Position numbers and translations under genes: made by a program. The notes under the pieces were generated by a model. It did no database searches, was not told the DNA's origin, and saw only the letters and a program-made list of their open reading frames with translations. A stretch of 64,000 bases of DNA from Hygrophila difformis (taxonomy: Eukaryota > Streptophyta > Magnoliopsida > Lamiales > Acanthaceae). Shown one piece after another: positions 1-11,809 of this stretch (positions are counted from its first letter, which is position 1; each line of letters opens with the position of its first letter). Location of the stretch: contig JAOANR010000003.1 in NCBI GenBank assembly GCA_030278955.1, positions 26,923,227 through 26,987,226 on the forward strand. Reading direction: 5' to 3'.

Positions 1-301
1 TAATTTTATCAAATATACTCGAATTTGGACGTTCTTTATATGAAAATTTACCTATTCAATGCAAGGAATCTAAATTTTCTATCAAATTTCAGAAAATCCA
101 ACTTGAGATATATAAGATTAAGAGAGACGAGAGATGTACAAGGATGATGATTGAGTAAAATGAATGAAGATAATTTACATTTTATTAAAATTACAAGAAT
201 ACTCTTTATATTAATCTTAGCCATTAATTTTAATATTTGATCAATGATTGAGAAGCCTTCCGTATGGTGAAGATTTTTTTTTTCATCCGCACCATAACAC
301 A

Positions 302-575
302 TTTATTATAAATAAAATAGCTCACATACACGTGTACGATTATTACACATTATAAACCATTCCTCACTAACAATATTTCCCACCTTTAATTTGTAATCAT
401 TGCATTGTATAATTACACATCCATTTCCAACACACAAAACCAGAATCTAGCGCCACTTTGATAAACAACCTTTGTGACGTTTCCTACGAAAAGCCCCAAA
501 ATCCGGACGAGTTATTATGCTAAAATACTTTTTTTCATCATATGTTTAACGTGTTGGAACCAACATTTTTATTTT
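302..575. repeat. Direct repeat, copy 1 (upstream of the bHLH gene)
   Basis: This stretch closely resembles 1165-1445 in the same orientation: both contain the blocks AATAGCTC, GTGTACGAT, CTTTAAT, AATCATTGCATT, CCAACACACAAAA and AAAAGCCCCAAAATCC in the same order. No protein is evident. The two copies are separated by a Stowaway MITE, so a local duplication of about 260 bp probably came first. The remaining DNA of 1-900 is AT-rich and shows nothing else I can name. Confidence 0.7.
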
Positions 576-897
576 AATGCTCATTTTTGTTTATTAAACG
601 AGCCGAGCTCATCAAGTATTTACTAGTCGAGTTCCCTCGCTCGTTTCACAACTATTGTTTCAGTGAAATGATCCTTGCTAGTAGTATCACCAACACCATT
701 CTTTATCTAAGAAGAAAAGGCCAATAATGAAGGCTCGAAATTTACACTAATCCTCAAAGGCAGCTCTTTTACCGCTGGTTTGAATGTTGAAAGTATTTTA
801 CTCGCACAATCTATTTTTCTTTCCAAATTAGAAAATTTAATTTCTTTTTGATTTAATACATTTACGCTACATAAATCTTTGTCGTACACGTATATAA

Positions 898-1160
898 TAC
901 TCCCTCCGTCCCACTTAACTTGTCTTGTTTCACTTTTGCACACAATCCAATGCACTTTTTCAACCGCTAATATCTTAAAATATATACAACAAAAAATTAT
1001 GTAAAATATATATTCTAAAACTACATGATTATACGATTCTAACAAGACCCAACTCGACTATTTTTTCTAAATATATATATGCAATAAAATCGAGTCAAAG
1101 TAGAAAAATAAGCAGTGTCAAAAAATCAAACAAGACACATTAGCTGAGACGGAGGGAGTA
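898..1160. mobile_element. Stowaway-type MITE 1
   Basis: The element begins CTCCCTCCGTCCCA at 900 and ends in the inverted copy GAGACGGAGGGAG at 1146-1158, flanked on both sides by TA (898-899 and 1159-1160). CTCCCTCCGT ends with a TA target site are the signature of Stowaway MITEs of the Tc1/mariner superfamily. The inverted repeats extend about 28 bp with a few mismatches. It has no coding capacity. Confidence 0.9.
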
Positions 1161-1164
1161 TAAT

Positions 1165-1445
1165 TCATAACAAAATAGCTCGCATACATGTGTACGATGG
1201 AGATGCATCAGGTCTTATGGACCATTCTCACTATAAAATTTCCTACCTTTAATTGTAATCATTGCATTCTCTAATTATACATACATTCCCAACACACAAA
1301 AACAGAATCCAGTTTCACTTTGCCTAACAAATAACAACCTTCATGACACTTCTTACCAAAAGCCCCAAAATCCCGGATGAGTTATTATTCTCAAATACTT
1401 TTTCATCAAAATGTGTTGAATCCAGCATTTTTTATGTTGGACATG
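1165..1445. repeat. Direct repeat, copy 2
   Basis: Second copy of the 302-575 repeat, diverged by scattered substitutions and small gaps. It lies between two Stowaway elements and carries no recognisable gene. Confidence 0.7.
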
Positions 1446-1484
1446 AAAAATTATATTACTTCCTTTATACGGCTAAAAATGTTA

Positions 1485-1747
1485 TACTTCCTCCGTTTTT
1501 AAATGATAGCTACGTTGGAGAATTTGGCACTATTCACACAATCACTTTGACTTGAAGTTTTATCATAGTTATTCAAGTTAAAATATAGTCAATTGAGATC
1601 TTGTTAGATTCGTCTCGTCTTGTAGTTTTTAAATATCGAACTTTTAGAATTTTTACTTGTACCGAACTTGAGTTATTACTGATTTAAAATGTACATTGGA
1701 CTGCGTGCTGCGTGGGTCCGTAGCAAACAAAAAAAACGGAGGGAGTA
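1485..1747. mobile_element. Stowaway-type MITE 2
   Basis: Termini CTTCCTCCGTTTTT (1487 on) and AACGGAGGGAG (ending 1745) are inverted copies flanked by TA at 1485-1486 and 1746-1747. Its interior (about 1570-1700) is the reverse complement of 3120-3240, so a related element lies in opposite orientation on the other side of the CACTA insertion. Confidence 0.85.
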
Positions 1748-1801
1748 TCACTTAATTTGAAAGTAAAATTGATTAGTTGACCCATTGCCTCTAACATTAA
1801 C

Positions 1802-3058
1802 CACTACAAGAAATTGCGGGATTCCCGACCGACAGGATGCGGTTGGCATTTCCGACCGCATCACTGACCGCAATCCGCGGTCGGAAATTTTTCCGCGTTT
1901 TGCATTACGCGGTTCTTTGCCGACTGTATTACCGACCGCAACAACGTTGGTCGATATTACCGACCGAATTACCGACCGCAATTGCGGTCGGAAATTTTTT
2001 TCCAATTTTTTTTAATTTTTATTAGTTTTTTATGAAAAAATTCAATTTAGCGACCGACTTACCGACCAAAAATTCTGTCGCCACAGTTACCGACCGAAAT
2101 TTGGGGTCGCTAAAGTTTTTCCCCATTATTTTATTTTTGAATTTTCTATATTGTTTGCTTTTTTGAATTTTTTTAAATATAATTTAATTTTTAATTTTTT
2201 ATCAAAATAATTAAGTAGCTTTTTATAATTATTTATTTTAATTTTGAATTAAAATTTTCTTTTAATTAATTTATTTTATTTTTATTTTATGTTATAATTT
2301 AATTATTGAATTGTATTTTAATGTAATAAATTAATTTTAATTTAATAAATATCTATTTCATTTTTCTTTTATTGGGGATTTTTATTATTTATAAAAAAAT
2401 TTTTGATTTAATTTATGATTCCTTAAATTTTAATTAATATAATTTTAATTTTTTTATTTTGTTTCAATTTAGTTAATTTATAAATTAATATTTGTATATG
2501 TATATATATAAATTTATATATATTATATATAAAGAGTTACTCATAATGACATGAAATGTATTGTGTCCCAATGGTACACGCGCGCGAGAAGACCTTTCCC
2601 ACCAGGGTTCGAGCCCTCTCTTAAGCATCTTCCAAAATATATTTGTGAGAGCTGTAATATATGACACATGGAGTGATATCATTTGTGGATTGGGTAGCTA
2701 GCCAAGTTGGTTGAGGGCGAAGGTTGGTGGGGTTGAGGGATTGGGTTCGAGCCCTCCTAAGCACATTCTTTTTTTCATAAAAAAGAATTACCGACCGCAA
2801 ATTGTTGTCGGTAATTCGGTCGGTAACCGTATACGGGACCTTTTGGTACTAGATAGTACCGACCGCAATTGCGGTCGGTAAATTTGCCGACCCGCGTGCG
2901 GTCGGCAGGGTCCTGACAGCAAGATTTTTTGGTCGGCAAAAAATTCCATACCAACATATTACCGACCGACTTTTGCGGTCGGTAAAGGCCGAAACGACCC
3001 GTAAAAGAGGGTTACCGACCGCATTTTTCGGTCGGTAATTCGTTTTTTTCTTGTAGTG
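1802..3058. mobile_element. Non-autonomous CACTA (En/Spm) transposon
   Basis: The left end reads CACTACAAGAAA and the right end TTTCTTGTAGTG, the perfect inverted termini expected of CACTA elements. A 3-bp target duplication AAC flanks both sides (1799-1801 and 3059-3061), the length this superfamily makes. Subterminal DNA is packed with ACCGACCGCAA / GCGGTCGG repeats on both sides, the usual transposase-binding layout. The 1.26-kb interior is AT-rich and encodes no transposase, so movement would need an enzyme supplied in trans. Confidence 0.93.
2690..2765 (+). repeat. tRNA-like (SINE-type) Pol III promoter remnant inside the CACTA element
   Basis: TAGCCAAGTTGGTTGAGG (about 2698-2715) resembles an A box and GGGTTCGAGCCCTCC (about 2744-2758) a B box, spaced as in tRNA-derived promoters. 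A second GGGTTCGAGCCCTC lies at about 2605. No full cloverleaf can be drawn, so this is more likely a SINE or tRNA-derived fragment than a working tRNA. Confidence 0.35.
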
Positions 3059-3061
3059 AAC

Positions 3062-4011
3062 GGGTTAAATACTACCACCATCTGGTTATGTTTTTTTACA
3101 TACACACTTTTTACACAGTTTAATGCACATTCTAAATCATTAATAACTCAAGTTCGGTACGAGTAAAAATTTTTAAAGTTCGATATTTAAAAATTACATG
3201 ACGAGACGAATCTAAAGTTCGATATTTGACTATATTCTAAACCTTAGGTGTCGTTTGGTTCGGGGGATTCAAGATTCCCACTGGATAGGGAATGTGATAT
3301 GTGCGCGTTTGGTTCGCGACATCTTTCACTTGGGAATGTCACATTCCCATCGAGGTGGGAATGTTATAGGTTTTTTGTGGGAATCACATTCCCATATGTG
3401 GGTAGGTAATCTTAGATTACCACCTCCGATTTGCCTACTTTTATACTAATTTGATTTCTTTACCCTCACTTTTTATATTTATTTTATTTTTAAAAAATAT
3501 TTGTATTCTAAAAATGATAATATATAAAATTTTGATTTTTAAAAATGAACTGAAAAATTTTAAATTATTTAAACATATTTTTTAATATATATTCTCATAT
3601 TTTCTTAAAATTCATTTATGTATTTAGAAACATTAAATGAGTAATTATGATATAATAAATTAAATATAAAGAATTTTTTATATTTAAAAATATAAATCGA
3701 CTGAAATATTTTCTATTGTGTAGCAACATGGCATATTTATAACATTCATTCAATTAAAATTCAAGGACATTATAATAAATTAATTAGATTTGGAAATCTG
3801 AGATTCTCCATCTAACCAAACTCAATAATCTTAAAATATCAAAAAATAAGAATCCTAGCAATTTCATATTCCCAGTAATCTTACATTTCAAGCAATCACA
3901 TTCTCACTGGTAATCTAAGATCCCTCCAACCAAATGCACCGTAAGTGAAAGTTTATGTGTAAATAGTAGCACATTATCAAATATTTTAAATAAAACGAGA
4001 CGGAGGAAGTA
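3062..4011. mobile_element. Stowaway-like remnant, split by a nested MITE
   Basis: The segment 3120-3240 is the reverse complement of the interior of MITE 2 (1485-1747). The right end ACGAGACGGAGGAAG followed by TA (4010-4011) is a Stowaway terminus. The left terminus is not visible next to the CACTA element. The body is interrupted by the 3245-3945 element. Confidence 0.55.
3245..3945. mobile_element. MITE with GGTG..TTTGGTT termini (PIF/Harbinger-like or similar)
   Basis: The left end GGTGTCGTTTGGTT and the right end AACCAAATGCACC are imperfect inverted repeats, and the interior is AT-rich with mirrored GGGAATGTGA / CACATTCCCA blocks near the left. No clean target duplication was found (CTTA left, GTAA right), so the superfamily is uncertain. 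It is nested in the Stowaway remnant. Confidence 0.6.
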
Positions 4012-4360
4012 ATTAAGTTCTATGAAGTGATTCGATTGATATATATTCTAATATTACAGTATTAAATTCAAATTCATATATCTTTTTTAATCAATCTAAT
4101 ACAAATTGAATATTTTAAGCACACTCCCACATCTCAGTGATAATTTTGTTCCTAAATAAAACCTATAATGTCTGTCACTATTACTGATATGAAGGAAAAT
4201 ACCAAAATCAATTGAATTGATTAGTTATGCTTAATTTTGTTAATTTCAAACAGTCAATCATCCATAATAATAATAACATATTATAAAATCCCTTAAAATA
4301 GATATATATATATAAAATAAAAAATAAAAAATAAACCTTATTCAACATATTCAGCATATG

Positions 4361-4546
4361 GACCAAACGCAGTTGACCTGAGTGGTGTGGGGCTCTGGCA
4401 GCTTAAGTAAAAGTATCGAGTTCGAGCATTTGTGTATGCAAAATTCTGGTTTGTGTGAGATAACCCTTCAATGCTCACTCAATACTCGAGAGATTAGCCT
4501 TTATCTATTTAAGTTTAGGGATATCTAGGTATTCAAATAAAAAAAT
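4361..4546 (+). mobile_element. SINE insertion upstream of the bHLH promoter
   Basis: A 14-bp perfect target duplication ATATTCAGCATATG flanks the insertion (4347-4360 and 4547-4560). The 5' part has an A-box-like TGACCTGAGTGG and a B-box-like GAGTTCGAGCA about 45 bp later, and the 3' end runs into an A-rich tail. These are the hallmarks of a tRNA-derived SINE moved by LINE machinery. It sits about 150 bp upstream of the TATA-like region of the next gene. I cannot name the SINE family. Confidence 0.8.
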
Positions 4547-4694
4547 ATATTCAGCATATGAAGATTAGTAAATCACATCCCCAAAATCCTTCAAGATGTA
4601 CCGGCAATTAATTCATTACATATCCATACATCCATACATACCAAAATTCATTACATACATACCATATATTACATACCCTTCCTACCCTACATAT

Positions 4695-4891
4695 GTGTAT
4701 ATATATATATGTGTCTGCATTTGTTGTCAAAACGTCTCACTCAAAACATAGACAGTTCCCTTTTCCTTCTGCTGCAAATATACTCCATTAGCCTGAATTG
4801 CCCTGAGTGAAACTCCACCAGTTGGTTTGATTAGAATCCCAAACCACCTCTTTTAAGGGTTTTTGTTTATCTAGAAATTTAAACCCCAAAA
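4695..4891 (+). promoter_or_regulatory. Putative core promoter and 5' UTR of the ICE1-like gene
   Basis: A TATA-type run GTATATATATATAT lies at about 4697-4710, roughly 185 bp before the chosen ATG, followed by a pyrimidine-rich leader. The transcription start is not known. The position relative to the coding start is the only support besides the motif. Confidence 0.45.
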
Positions 4892-7800
4892 ATGTTATCC
4901 AGAGTGAACAGCATGGTTTGGATGGAAGAAGGCAAAGCTGGGGAGGAGCATCAGACGGCGGCAGCGCCGTGGCCACAGGCCAACAACAATGGCGGCGGCG
5001 GGGGCAATGGATTGGAGAGCAAAGAGGAAATGGAAATGGGAGCCATCTCCACATTCAAGTCGATGCTGGAGGCTGAAGGGGAGGATTGGTACATGACCGG
5101 CGGAGGCTCCGCCGCCGCCGGCCACCAGGACATCTCATTCTCGCCAGGATTTGCGGAGGACGCGGCGAACCACCTGCTTCTGCAGGCCGTCGATTCGTCG
5201 GCGTCGTGCTCGCCGACGTCGGCGTCGGTTTTCACGAACCTTGATCCTTTCCAGCACCAGGCGAATTACTCAAATCTCCAGCTGAAATCTTTGATCAATC
5301 CAATTCCTAGTAACATCAACATGAACAATAACAACAATAACCCCAATTTGGATGGGGGCTTCGATTTGGGGTGTGAGAACAATGGGTATCTGGAGAGCGC
5401 CCTGACCGGCGGATTCAACGATTTGGTGGCACAAAATCCGATGGATCATCATCACCAGGGGTTGAATCTGAGCTCGAATCATTTCCCCGGGAGCAATTTC
5501 ATCAGCCAGGGTGGATTAATTGGGGGATTAGGGTTTGGGGACGGATCCCTAATTGGAGCAGTGAACAACAACACCTCACTGTTCTTCAACAGGTCCAAGA
5601 TTCTCAAACCTCTCGACAATTTCACCACAATTGGATCACAGCCCACTTTGTTCCAAAAAAGGGCTGCCCTCAGAAAGAGCAACACCAATTTGGGATCTTT
5701 GAACATTGGATCAAACCACATCACAAACCCTCGTCATCAGATAACCCTAACTTCTCCAATCAGGAACACCATTGAGATCCTAGGGTCCGACAAAAAGCCC
5801 GACGCCACCGAAGAAAACGACCGGAAAAGGAAGGCCAGCAGCGGCGACGATGTGGAGGATTTGAGCATTGATGGATCCAATCTCAACTACGACTCCGATG
5901 ATCAATACTTAGAGTTCAGCACTGTCAACAAGGCAGAAGATACAACAAAAAACGGCGCAAGCAGCTCTCAGCAGCCTCTCCCCGGCGACCCCAAAGGGAA
6001 GAAGAAAGGCCCTCCGGCGAAGAATCTCATGGCGGAGAGGCGCCGGAGGCAGAAGCTCAACGACAGGCTGCTGATGCTGAGGTCAGTGGTGCCAAAGATC
6101 AGCAAGGTAATTTTATTCATTCTTTCCGTAGTGAATTTCTCGTGAATTGTTACATCGTTTGAAACATGTTTTCGCCATGGAAGTGTGTTGGATGGCCCTA
6201 AACAAGCTATTCACGCGTTCATCGCGAACTTTTTGGTTATCCTTAGTTGTTCTTCATGTTTTTCGAATTCTTTATTTTTTATTAAAAAAACTTTTAAAAA
6301 AAAATTTGTTCTTTTTAAGATTTGAATCTTTGCTTTGCATAGATATTGTTGGTGTGAGTGCATTAAATTAGTAGCTAGCTAGTTTTCCATTGCCTAAATT
6401 TGATTTTTATATTTTTACAGTTTTCTTTCTGATTGATGAGAGGTATACACATTAAAGTTTTTTGTGATAGCATTTATTTCACTCACATGGAATCTATGAA
6501 CTGATTTGAAAAAACTAAAAAAACTAAAATGAAATAAAATTTTCATCTTACAGTTTGGACCACAGACAGGAAATGAGACATTATTCATTTCAAAGCTCAC
6601 AAAATTTTGAAACTGTATAGCAGCTATAGAATTTATTTTCGTCTGACACTACAGAATTGGGATTAAATTTTCTGCATTTATTGTTAAGCACAAAATTGGT
6701 TGCCTTCTTTCTCTTTGGTTTCTGAAAAAACTAAACAAAACGAAAAAAATCTCTCAATGTGAAGGTTTTATTCAGGTGTTTTAACCGACTATTAAAATCA
6801 TATAGCAGCTATGAAACGTTACTAATCGTGTTTAATTAATAGATAAGTTATGGTAATAATTGTTTGATTCTAATCATTAGTTAATTTATTGGCAGTTATA
6901 ACTACTAGATATAATAATTAATCATTTAGTATTTCATTGCCATTAATGTGTACTAACTGCTTAGATTCTTAATTATTGCCTCTAGAGATTTAAGAAATTT
7001 GAGTATGTTTTCAGTTGAAAGAAAAGCTAATTAATCATTACTTGTTTTGTATAAATTGTTTGGTGGAATTATTTCTCTGCTACGTGACCTTGTAGTTAAT
7101 TAACCATATCATATCATACAATAACGGTTATTTGTGTTTTGACCACTTAAAATTATTTGATAATCATTTCATGAACGCAAAAAATAATTAGGTGTTCTTA
7201 CCTAGTATTTTATTTCATATCATATACCAAAATATATACTCATTCTCTTCAATTATAAGTTCCTTTAGAAAATAAGAACCTTAGATAGATGATAAAATTC
7301 ATGAGTTTTAAATTTTTTAAGAAAATAAAAACAAAATAAGTACAATATATAATTAATAATATTAAGTACGGATATATCATTTTGCTACTTAAAATGATAC
7401 AATTATAATTAGTTACTATAGGAGGGGAATCAAAACAATAATTATATAAACTTTAATGATTATTTTAATACTTCTAGTTTTACATGATACTATTGTTATA
7501 AAAAAAAAAACTAATAAATGAAATTAAAGTACATTTTAATTTCGAAAGTTTGTCTTACTTATTTTACTCCTCTAGTCCTTCTTGTTTTCTTTATATTCTT
7601 TCCTTTTTCAATTCGTCTCATCTGTTTACCAAAAAAATAAAAATAAAAAAAAATCGTCTCATCTAAATATAGCCTTGTTTAATTTCCTTCTAAAAGTATA
7701 ACTATTAGATTTACTTAAACTTTTAATTTAAGACAAATTATTATTATTATTATTATCAATCTAATACAGTAACAATAATAATTGAATAGGCTGTCAAGCT

Positions 7801-8792
7801 AAATAACAGTAATAATTAATGCCTGTAATTTATTACAAAAAGCTTCAAGTGATTACATGAAGATTTATGTATGTCATTATGAGCATTTACTTGGTCCTCC
7901 CCTCAACAAAAAATGAAAAATGATGATGGTGGGCTTGTTGTTAGATGGACAGGGCTTCAATCTTAGGCGATGCCATCGATTACCTGAAAGAGCTCCTGCA
8001 GAAGATCAACGATCTCCACAATGAACTGGAGGCGATTCCAAGCAGCTCATCGGTGACTCCTTCGACGAACTTGTACCCATTAACACCAACAACTCCGGGG
8101 CTTCCCCCGCGTATCAAGGAAGAGCTTTGCCCCAGTGCTTTTGCAAGTCCCCTGTCCAGCCCCACCGCCCAGCCTGCTAGGGTTTGTGTCCCTATGCAAC
8201 TCCATCATCATTCCTACCTATCTTATAACTATAAGTATATGTTTACGAGTTCCTTCTACTACAATCCTTGATCATATTGTCTGGTGATATTATTACATCA
8301 TGCATCGATCAGGTTGAGGTCCGGATCAGAGAAGGCAGAGCTGTGAACATCCACATGTTTTGTGGGCGCAAACCAGGACTTCTTCTCTCTACTCTCAAGG
8401 CCATGGACAATCTTGGCTTGGATGTGCAACAAGCCGTCATCAGCTGCTTCAATGGCTTCGCCTTGGATGTTTTTCGTGCTGAGGTATATCGATCTATATA
8501 ATCACACTTGCCCTCGCATTCTTACTAAAAAAGAAAAAAAAGAATACTATATAAAATCGTTAAAAATAACTACTTATGATGGTACGTTGTATTTCGCTTA
8601 GTTATGATGTTTGAAGAAATTGCTTGCGGTCCATTCCACTAGAATATGATTTGGTCAGTAACAAAACTAATTTTGTGGTGGTCCATATGTATACTTGTAA
8701 ATTAGCAATGCGGGGAAGGGCAGGATGTGCTGAGTCCAGATCAAATCAAGGCGGTGCTCCTCGACTCAGCTGGCTTTCATGGGATGGTGTGA
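4892..8792 (+). CDS. ICE1-like: ICE1/SCREAM-like bHLH transcription factor (4 exons)
   Basis: Exons read 4892-6106, 7945-8181, 8313-8483 and 8706-8792; all borders are GT..AG and all junctions fall between codons, giving 569 aa. ICE1/SCRM proteins dimerise with SPCH, MUTE or FAMA in stomatal development and activate CBF cold-response genes in the nucleus; that role is inferred from the family. Visible features: an Asn/Gly-rich N-terminus; the KRAALR box (residues 256-261), where the Arabidopsis scrm-D change maps; the basic region with MAERRRR ending near 386; an HLH continuing over the exon 1/2 border at K405/M406; a sumoylation-type IKEE with K463; and a C-terminal ACT-like domain from residue 485 ending GFHGMV. 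The length exceeds Arabidopsis ICE1 (494 aa), mostly through the N-terminal half. Intron 1 is 1.84 kb and AT-rich. The start could also be one of the nearby in-frame ATGs at 4913 or 4922. No disruption is seen. Confidence 0.95.
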
Positions 8793-8817
8793 GCGCAGCA
8801 CAGATAGATGTTAGCAA

Positions 8818-8850
8818 CAACGACGACGACGATGATGATGATGATGATCC
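8818..8850. repeat. GAC/GAT trinucleotide microsatellite in the ICE1-like 3' UTR
   Basis: Just past the stop codon there is a run of GAC followed by GAT triplets (about 8820-8848). It is outside the coding sequence. The rest of the 3' region up to about 9240 shows only AT-rich DNA without a further gene. Confidence 0.8.
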
Positions 8851-9242
8851 TCAAGTAATCATCCGCGGATCCAGCCGTGTAGCTGTTGCCTGATATATGC
8901 CAAGCCTAACATATTGGTTGGGCAGTTGAAAAACTATCTAGCTAGTAATTAGCTATCTCCTCCCAATTTGTGAACTTAGCTGCTTGTTTTAATCATTTCT
9001 GTTTCTTCAAGGAGACTATCCCAACAATTACTGATGATGATTTCTCATCTTATTTTGAATGTTAATTATTTCGCTTGTTCAATTTCAATCATATTTTGCT
9101 GTGAACTTTCATTATGTTTGTGCTGCTCTCTTATAATTGTGCACAAAAACAATAATAATAAATTATTTTAACGGGAAATTTGCGGAAAATCCACCGCTCC
9201 AAGCTGAGGTCCCTTGGTGCCCCCTTGCGAATCAAAATGTAA

Positions 9243-9813
9243 GACCATCTCCAGCGCTCACTGGAAAATGACGTTTAACACAAAAAGTAATGGAGCGGCT
9301 GCTCCAGCGCTCCCGTCAAACTGGCGGCCGGTACCGCTTTTTTTGCGGTATGGAACAGTGTCCCGCTTTTTATTGCGGGCACTGTTCCGCTAACGCTATT
9401 TTTTTTTCATTTTCTCTTTAATTTATTTTTTTTTAAAGATGAGTGTCTTTTTATTATTTTAAATTCACCTCATTTTTTTATTCTTTTTGCTTTTCTATTT
9501 CTTTACTTTTTTTGCTTATTATAATTATAATTTTTTTTATTTTTTCTTCTGTTTTAATTTCAGATTTTAATTTTTGAAATTTTAAATTAAATAATTTAGA
9601 ATAAAAATTAAATATTATATATTTAAATAATATGTATTAAAATTAATTGATAGATGAAATATAATATGAATAGTAATGGAATCAAAATAGAATATTCCAT
9701 TGTAGAGAGAAATATAGAGTTGTGGGTTGGAGAGGAATAATGGAAAACTGTAAATTTAACTGGAAAATAGAGATAGTGTAACTGTAAAATAGAGTGTTGG
9801 GTTGGAGATGGCC
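9243..9813. mobile_element. Tourist/PIF-Harbinger-type MITE
   Basis: Left terminus GACCATCTCCAGCGC and right terminus GGGTTGGAGATGGCC are inverted copies (GRCCATCTCCARC), flanked by the 3-bp target duplication TAA at 9240-9242 and 9814-9816. TAA is the target typical of PIF/Harbinger and Tourist elements. The interior is AT-rich except for a GC-rich left part and has no transposase. Confidence 0.75.
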
Positions 9814-9816
9814 TAA

Positions 9817-10763
9817 GAAAACCCACAAAGGTTTGAAATTTTGAAAAATAATAAGAAAAAAGGGAAAAGAAATCAATATTTTAATTTAACCCGTACATGA
9901 CATCCTCGCTTCTCTCACATCCCTCTTCTGAGTTTTCTTCGTCTTGGGAAATTGAACGGAGAAACGGCCACGCCGCCACGGTAAGGGCAACGTTGAGGCG
10001 GCAAGTGGGGGTTTCTAAGGTGCGGTTTGTTGCCGGGAATGCCGTCCCCATGTTGGTCGGGCTACTAGTAAACGGAAGGCGAGGTCGACGCTTCTCGAAA
10101 GGAAGAGGGCAGCGTAGAAGCGGTGGAAAGGGGTGGCTGAGGTCGTAGCCGGAGGTGGAGGTTGGCGAGGGAAAAAATCACAGTGTACTACTTATAGTGG
10201 TAAGTAATGCCGCTTGAATTCGGGTGTTTTGAGGGTGGGGAAAAAACAGGATAGCGTCGGAACCCTAACCGGAAGAACCCTTAGCGTGGAGACGGTTGAA
10301 GGGGTATGAGTGGGGAGGTTTTGTCCAAGTATTAAAACCATGTTTTCTGGATTTATTTACTTAGTACTGGTGTGTTTAGTGTTATTATTATTTCGATGGA
10401 CTGTTGTTTGTCAATTTCAGTATGAAGTCTGAAATGCTTTTGTGGATTTTGTACCGCAGAAATTGTGGTAATCGTTGGTGGAGGGGATTGTAATTGTTAA
10501 TTCTGAGGGAGATGCAATGAAATAAATGTGTTGTTGTTATTATGTGATGGTGTTAGTTTGCTATCGTGGGTGAGATGTTAAAGGAGGTTTAATTTGTTTG
10601 AAATTTGAGATAATTGAATTCTGGCATGTTAGTTGTAAGGAATAATTTTAGTTATAGCAATTATGTGTGTTTGCAATTGGTGTTTATAAGTAAGTTCATA
10701 TTGTTTCAGGTAGACTTATGTGGACGAGGGTTTTATAGGTTGAAATTGGAAGGGGGAATTGGA
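9817..10763. other. Intergenic leader of the following pseudogene
   Basis: Around 9897-10150 there is an open stretch rich in Arg and Gly codons without a recognisable domain. The region 10150-10700 is non-coding and ends in a plausible splice acceptor (TTGTTTCAG, about 10709). It may be the 5' part of the degenerate transposon gene that follows. Confidence 0.3.
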
Positions 10764-11790
10764 ATGGCACCGAAGACAAGTGGAAAGAACGGTGGGAAAA
10801 GTGTGAAGGGAAGTATGGAGGAGAGAGGGGAAAGTAGCAAAGGGCGGAAGAATGATTAGGGAATGGGAAAATTAGAGAATAAAATGGACAAGGATCGGGA
10901 TTCTAGGAAGAATAAGGAAGGAGGCGAGGCGGGGCTGATCACAAGGTGCTCACAGCGATAGTTTAGGGCGACTATGGATGGAATTCTGGAAAAACTAACG
11001 GATGCGCAGATCAGTGCACTGAGGAGGACTCCATTTTGGCATTTCATGAAACGTCCAAAAGGGTACAGTATCTATCATGGCTAGAAGCAATAGTTGGGTG
11101 CTACGATGTGCAGGGTAGAAGCTTCATTATGGGAAATGGGATTGAGCTAAAGTTTCGTGTGTCATGGCACTTCAGTATGAGGGGCCGTATGTCCATCCAA
11201 AAATGGTGGAGAGTAACAGGACACTTGATAAGTATTTTGGGGGCAGCGGTGTGAATGTGGGGAGGAAGAAAATAATTGCCATAATGAAGAAAATGTTCTG
11301 GGAGATGGTCCTGAGTTGGGAAGAGATGATCTGGATGATATTGCGGGATATATATCTTATTTGTGTTCAATTGTATCTTGTTCCCAACTGCCCACCAATA
11401 TTTTTCAGCCTTTGTAGAACACTATGCTGATGAGTTGGATAGGATAGGTCACTATGCGTGGGGAGCGGCGGTGCACGATTTCCTGTTAGAATCACTGAAG
11501 AAATGTTCAAAAGGGAAGAGGTATGCAGACGGATTTGTGTTCGGGTTAACGTAAGACTTCAAATATTTGGTTGTGTGTAAAATTAATATTTAGACATTAC
11601 TGTTTGTTTTGTTTTTCATAACGTGAACTGATATTTGTTGTGCAGAGTTGGTTTTTCGAGCGCGTACCCCTTCTCGCAAAGCCAACCGGGACGGAATGTG
11701 TTCCTCGATTCTTGAGGTAGCGAACTAGCCACCCCGGGGTCAAAGAATGTGTGGAGGCATTGAAGAACTTGAGAGCGTAGCATGTGAAGA
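10764..11790 (+). pseudogene. Degenerate DUF1985/Ulp1-associated transposon-type gene
   Basis: From the ATG at 10764 one frame encodes a Lys/Gly-rich start, then after two stops a segment RATMDGILEKLTDAQISALR (about 10965-11024) followed by TPFWHFM. Later pieces, in changing frames, include an HYAWGAAVHDFLLESL block (about 11450) and, behind a short intron-like gap, WFFERVPLLAKPTG followed by VPRFLRW-like residues (about 11650-11720). The order 'ITRCS..I..L..AQ..A', '..Y.WG..V...L..SL' and 'FE..P.LA...VPR.LR' is the pattern I know from plant DUF1985 proteins linked to transposon Ulp1 proteases. At least three stops and two frame changes make it a pseudogene. A plant-mobile-domain protein is the main alternative. 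Confidence 0.5.
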
Positions 11791-11809
11791 AGTTCTTCCC
11801 AGTGTCAGA

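Noticed and set aside
2560..2765. Possible functional tRNA genes
   Set aside because: Only A- and B-box-like pieces are present; no acceptor stem or anticodon arm pairing could be drawn.
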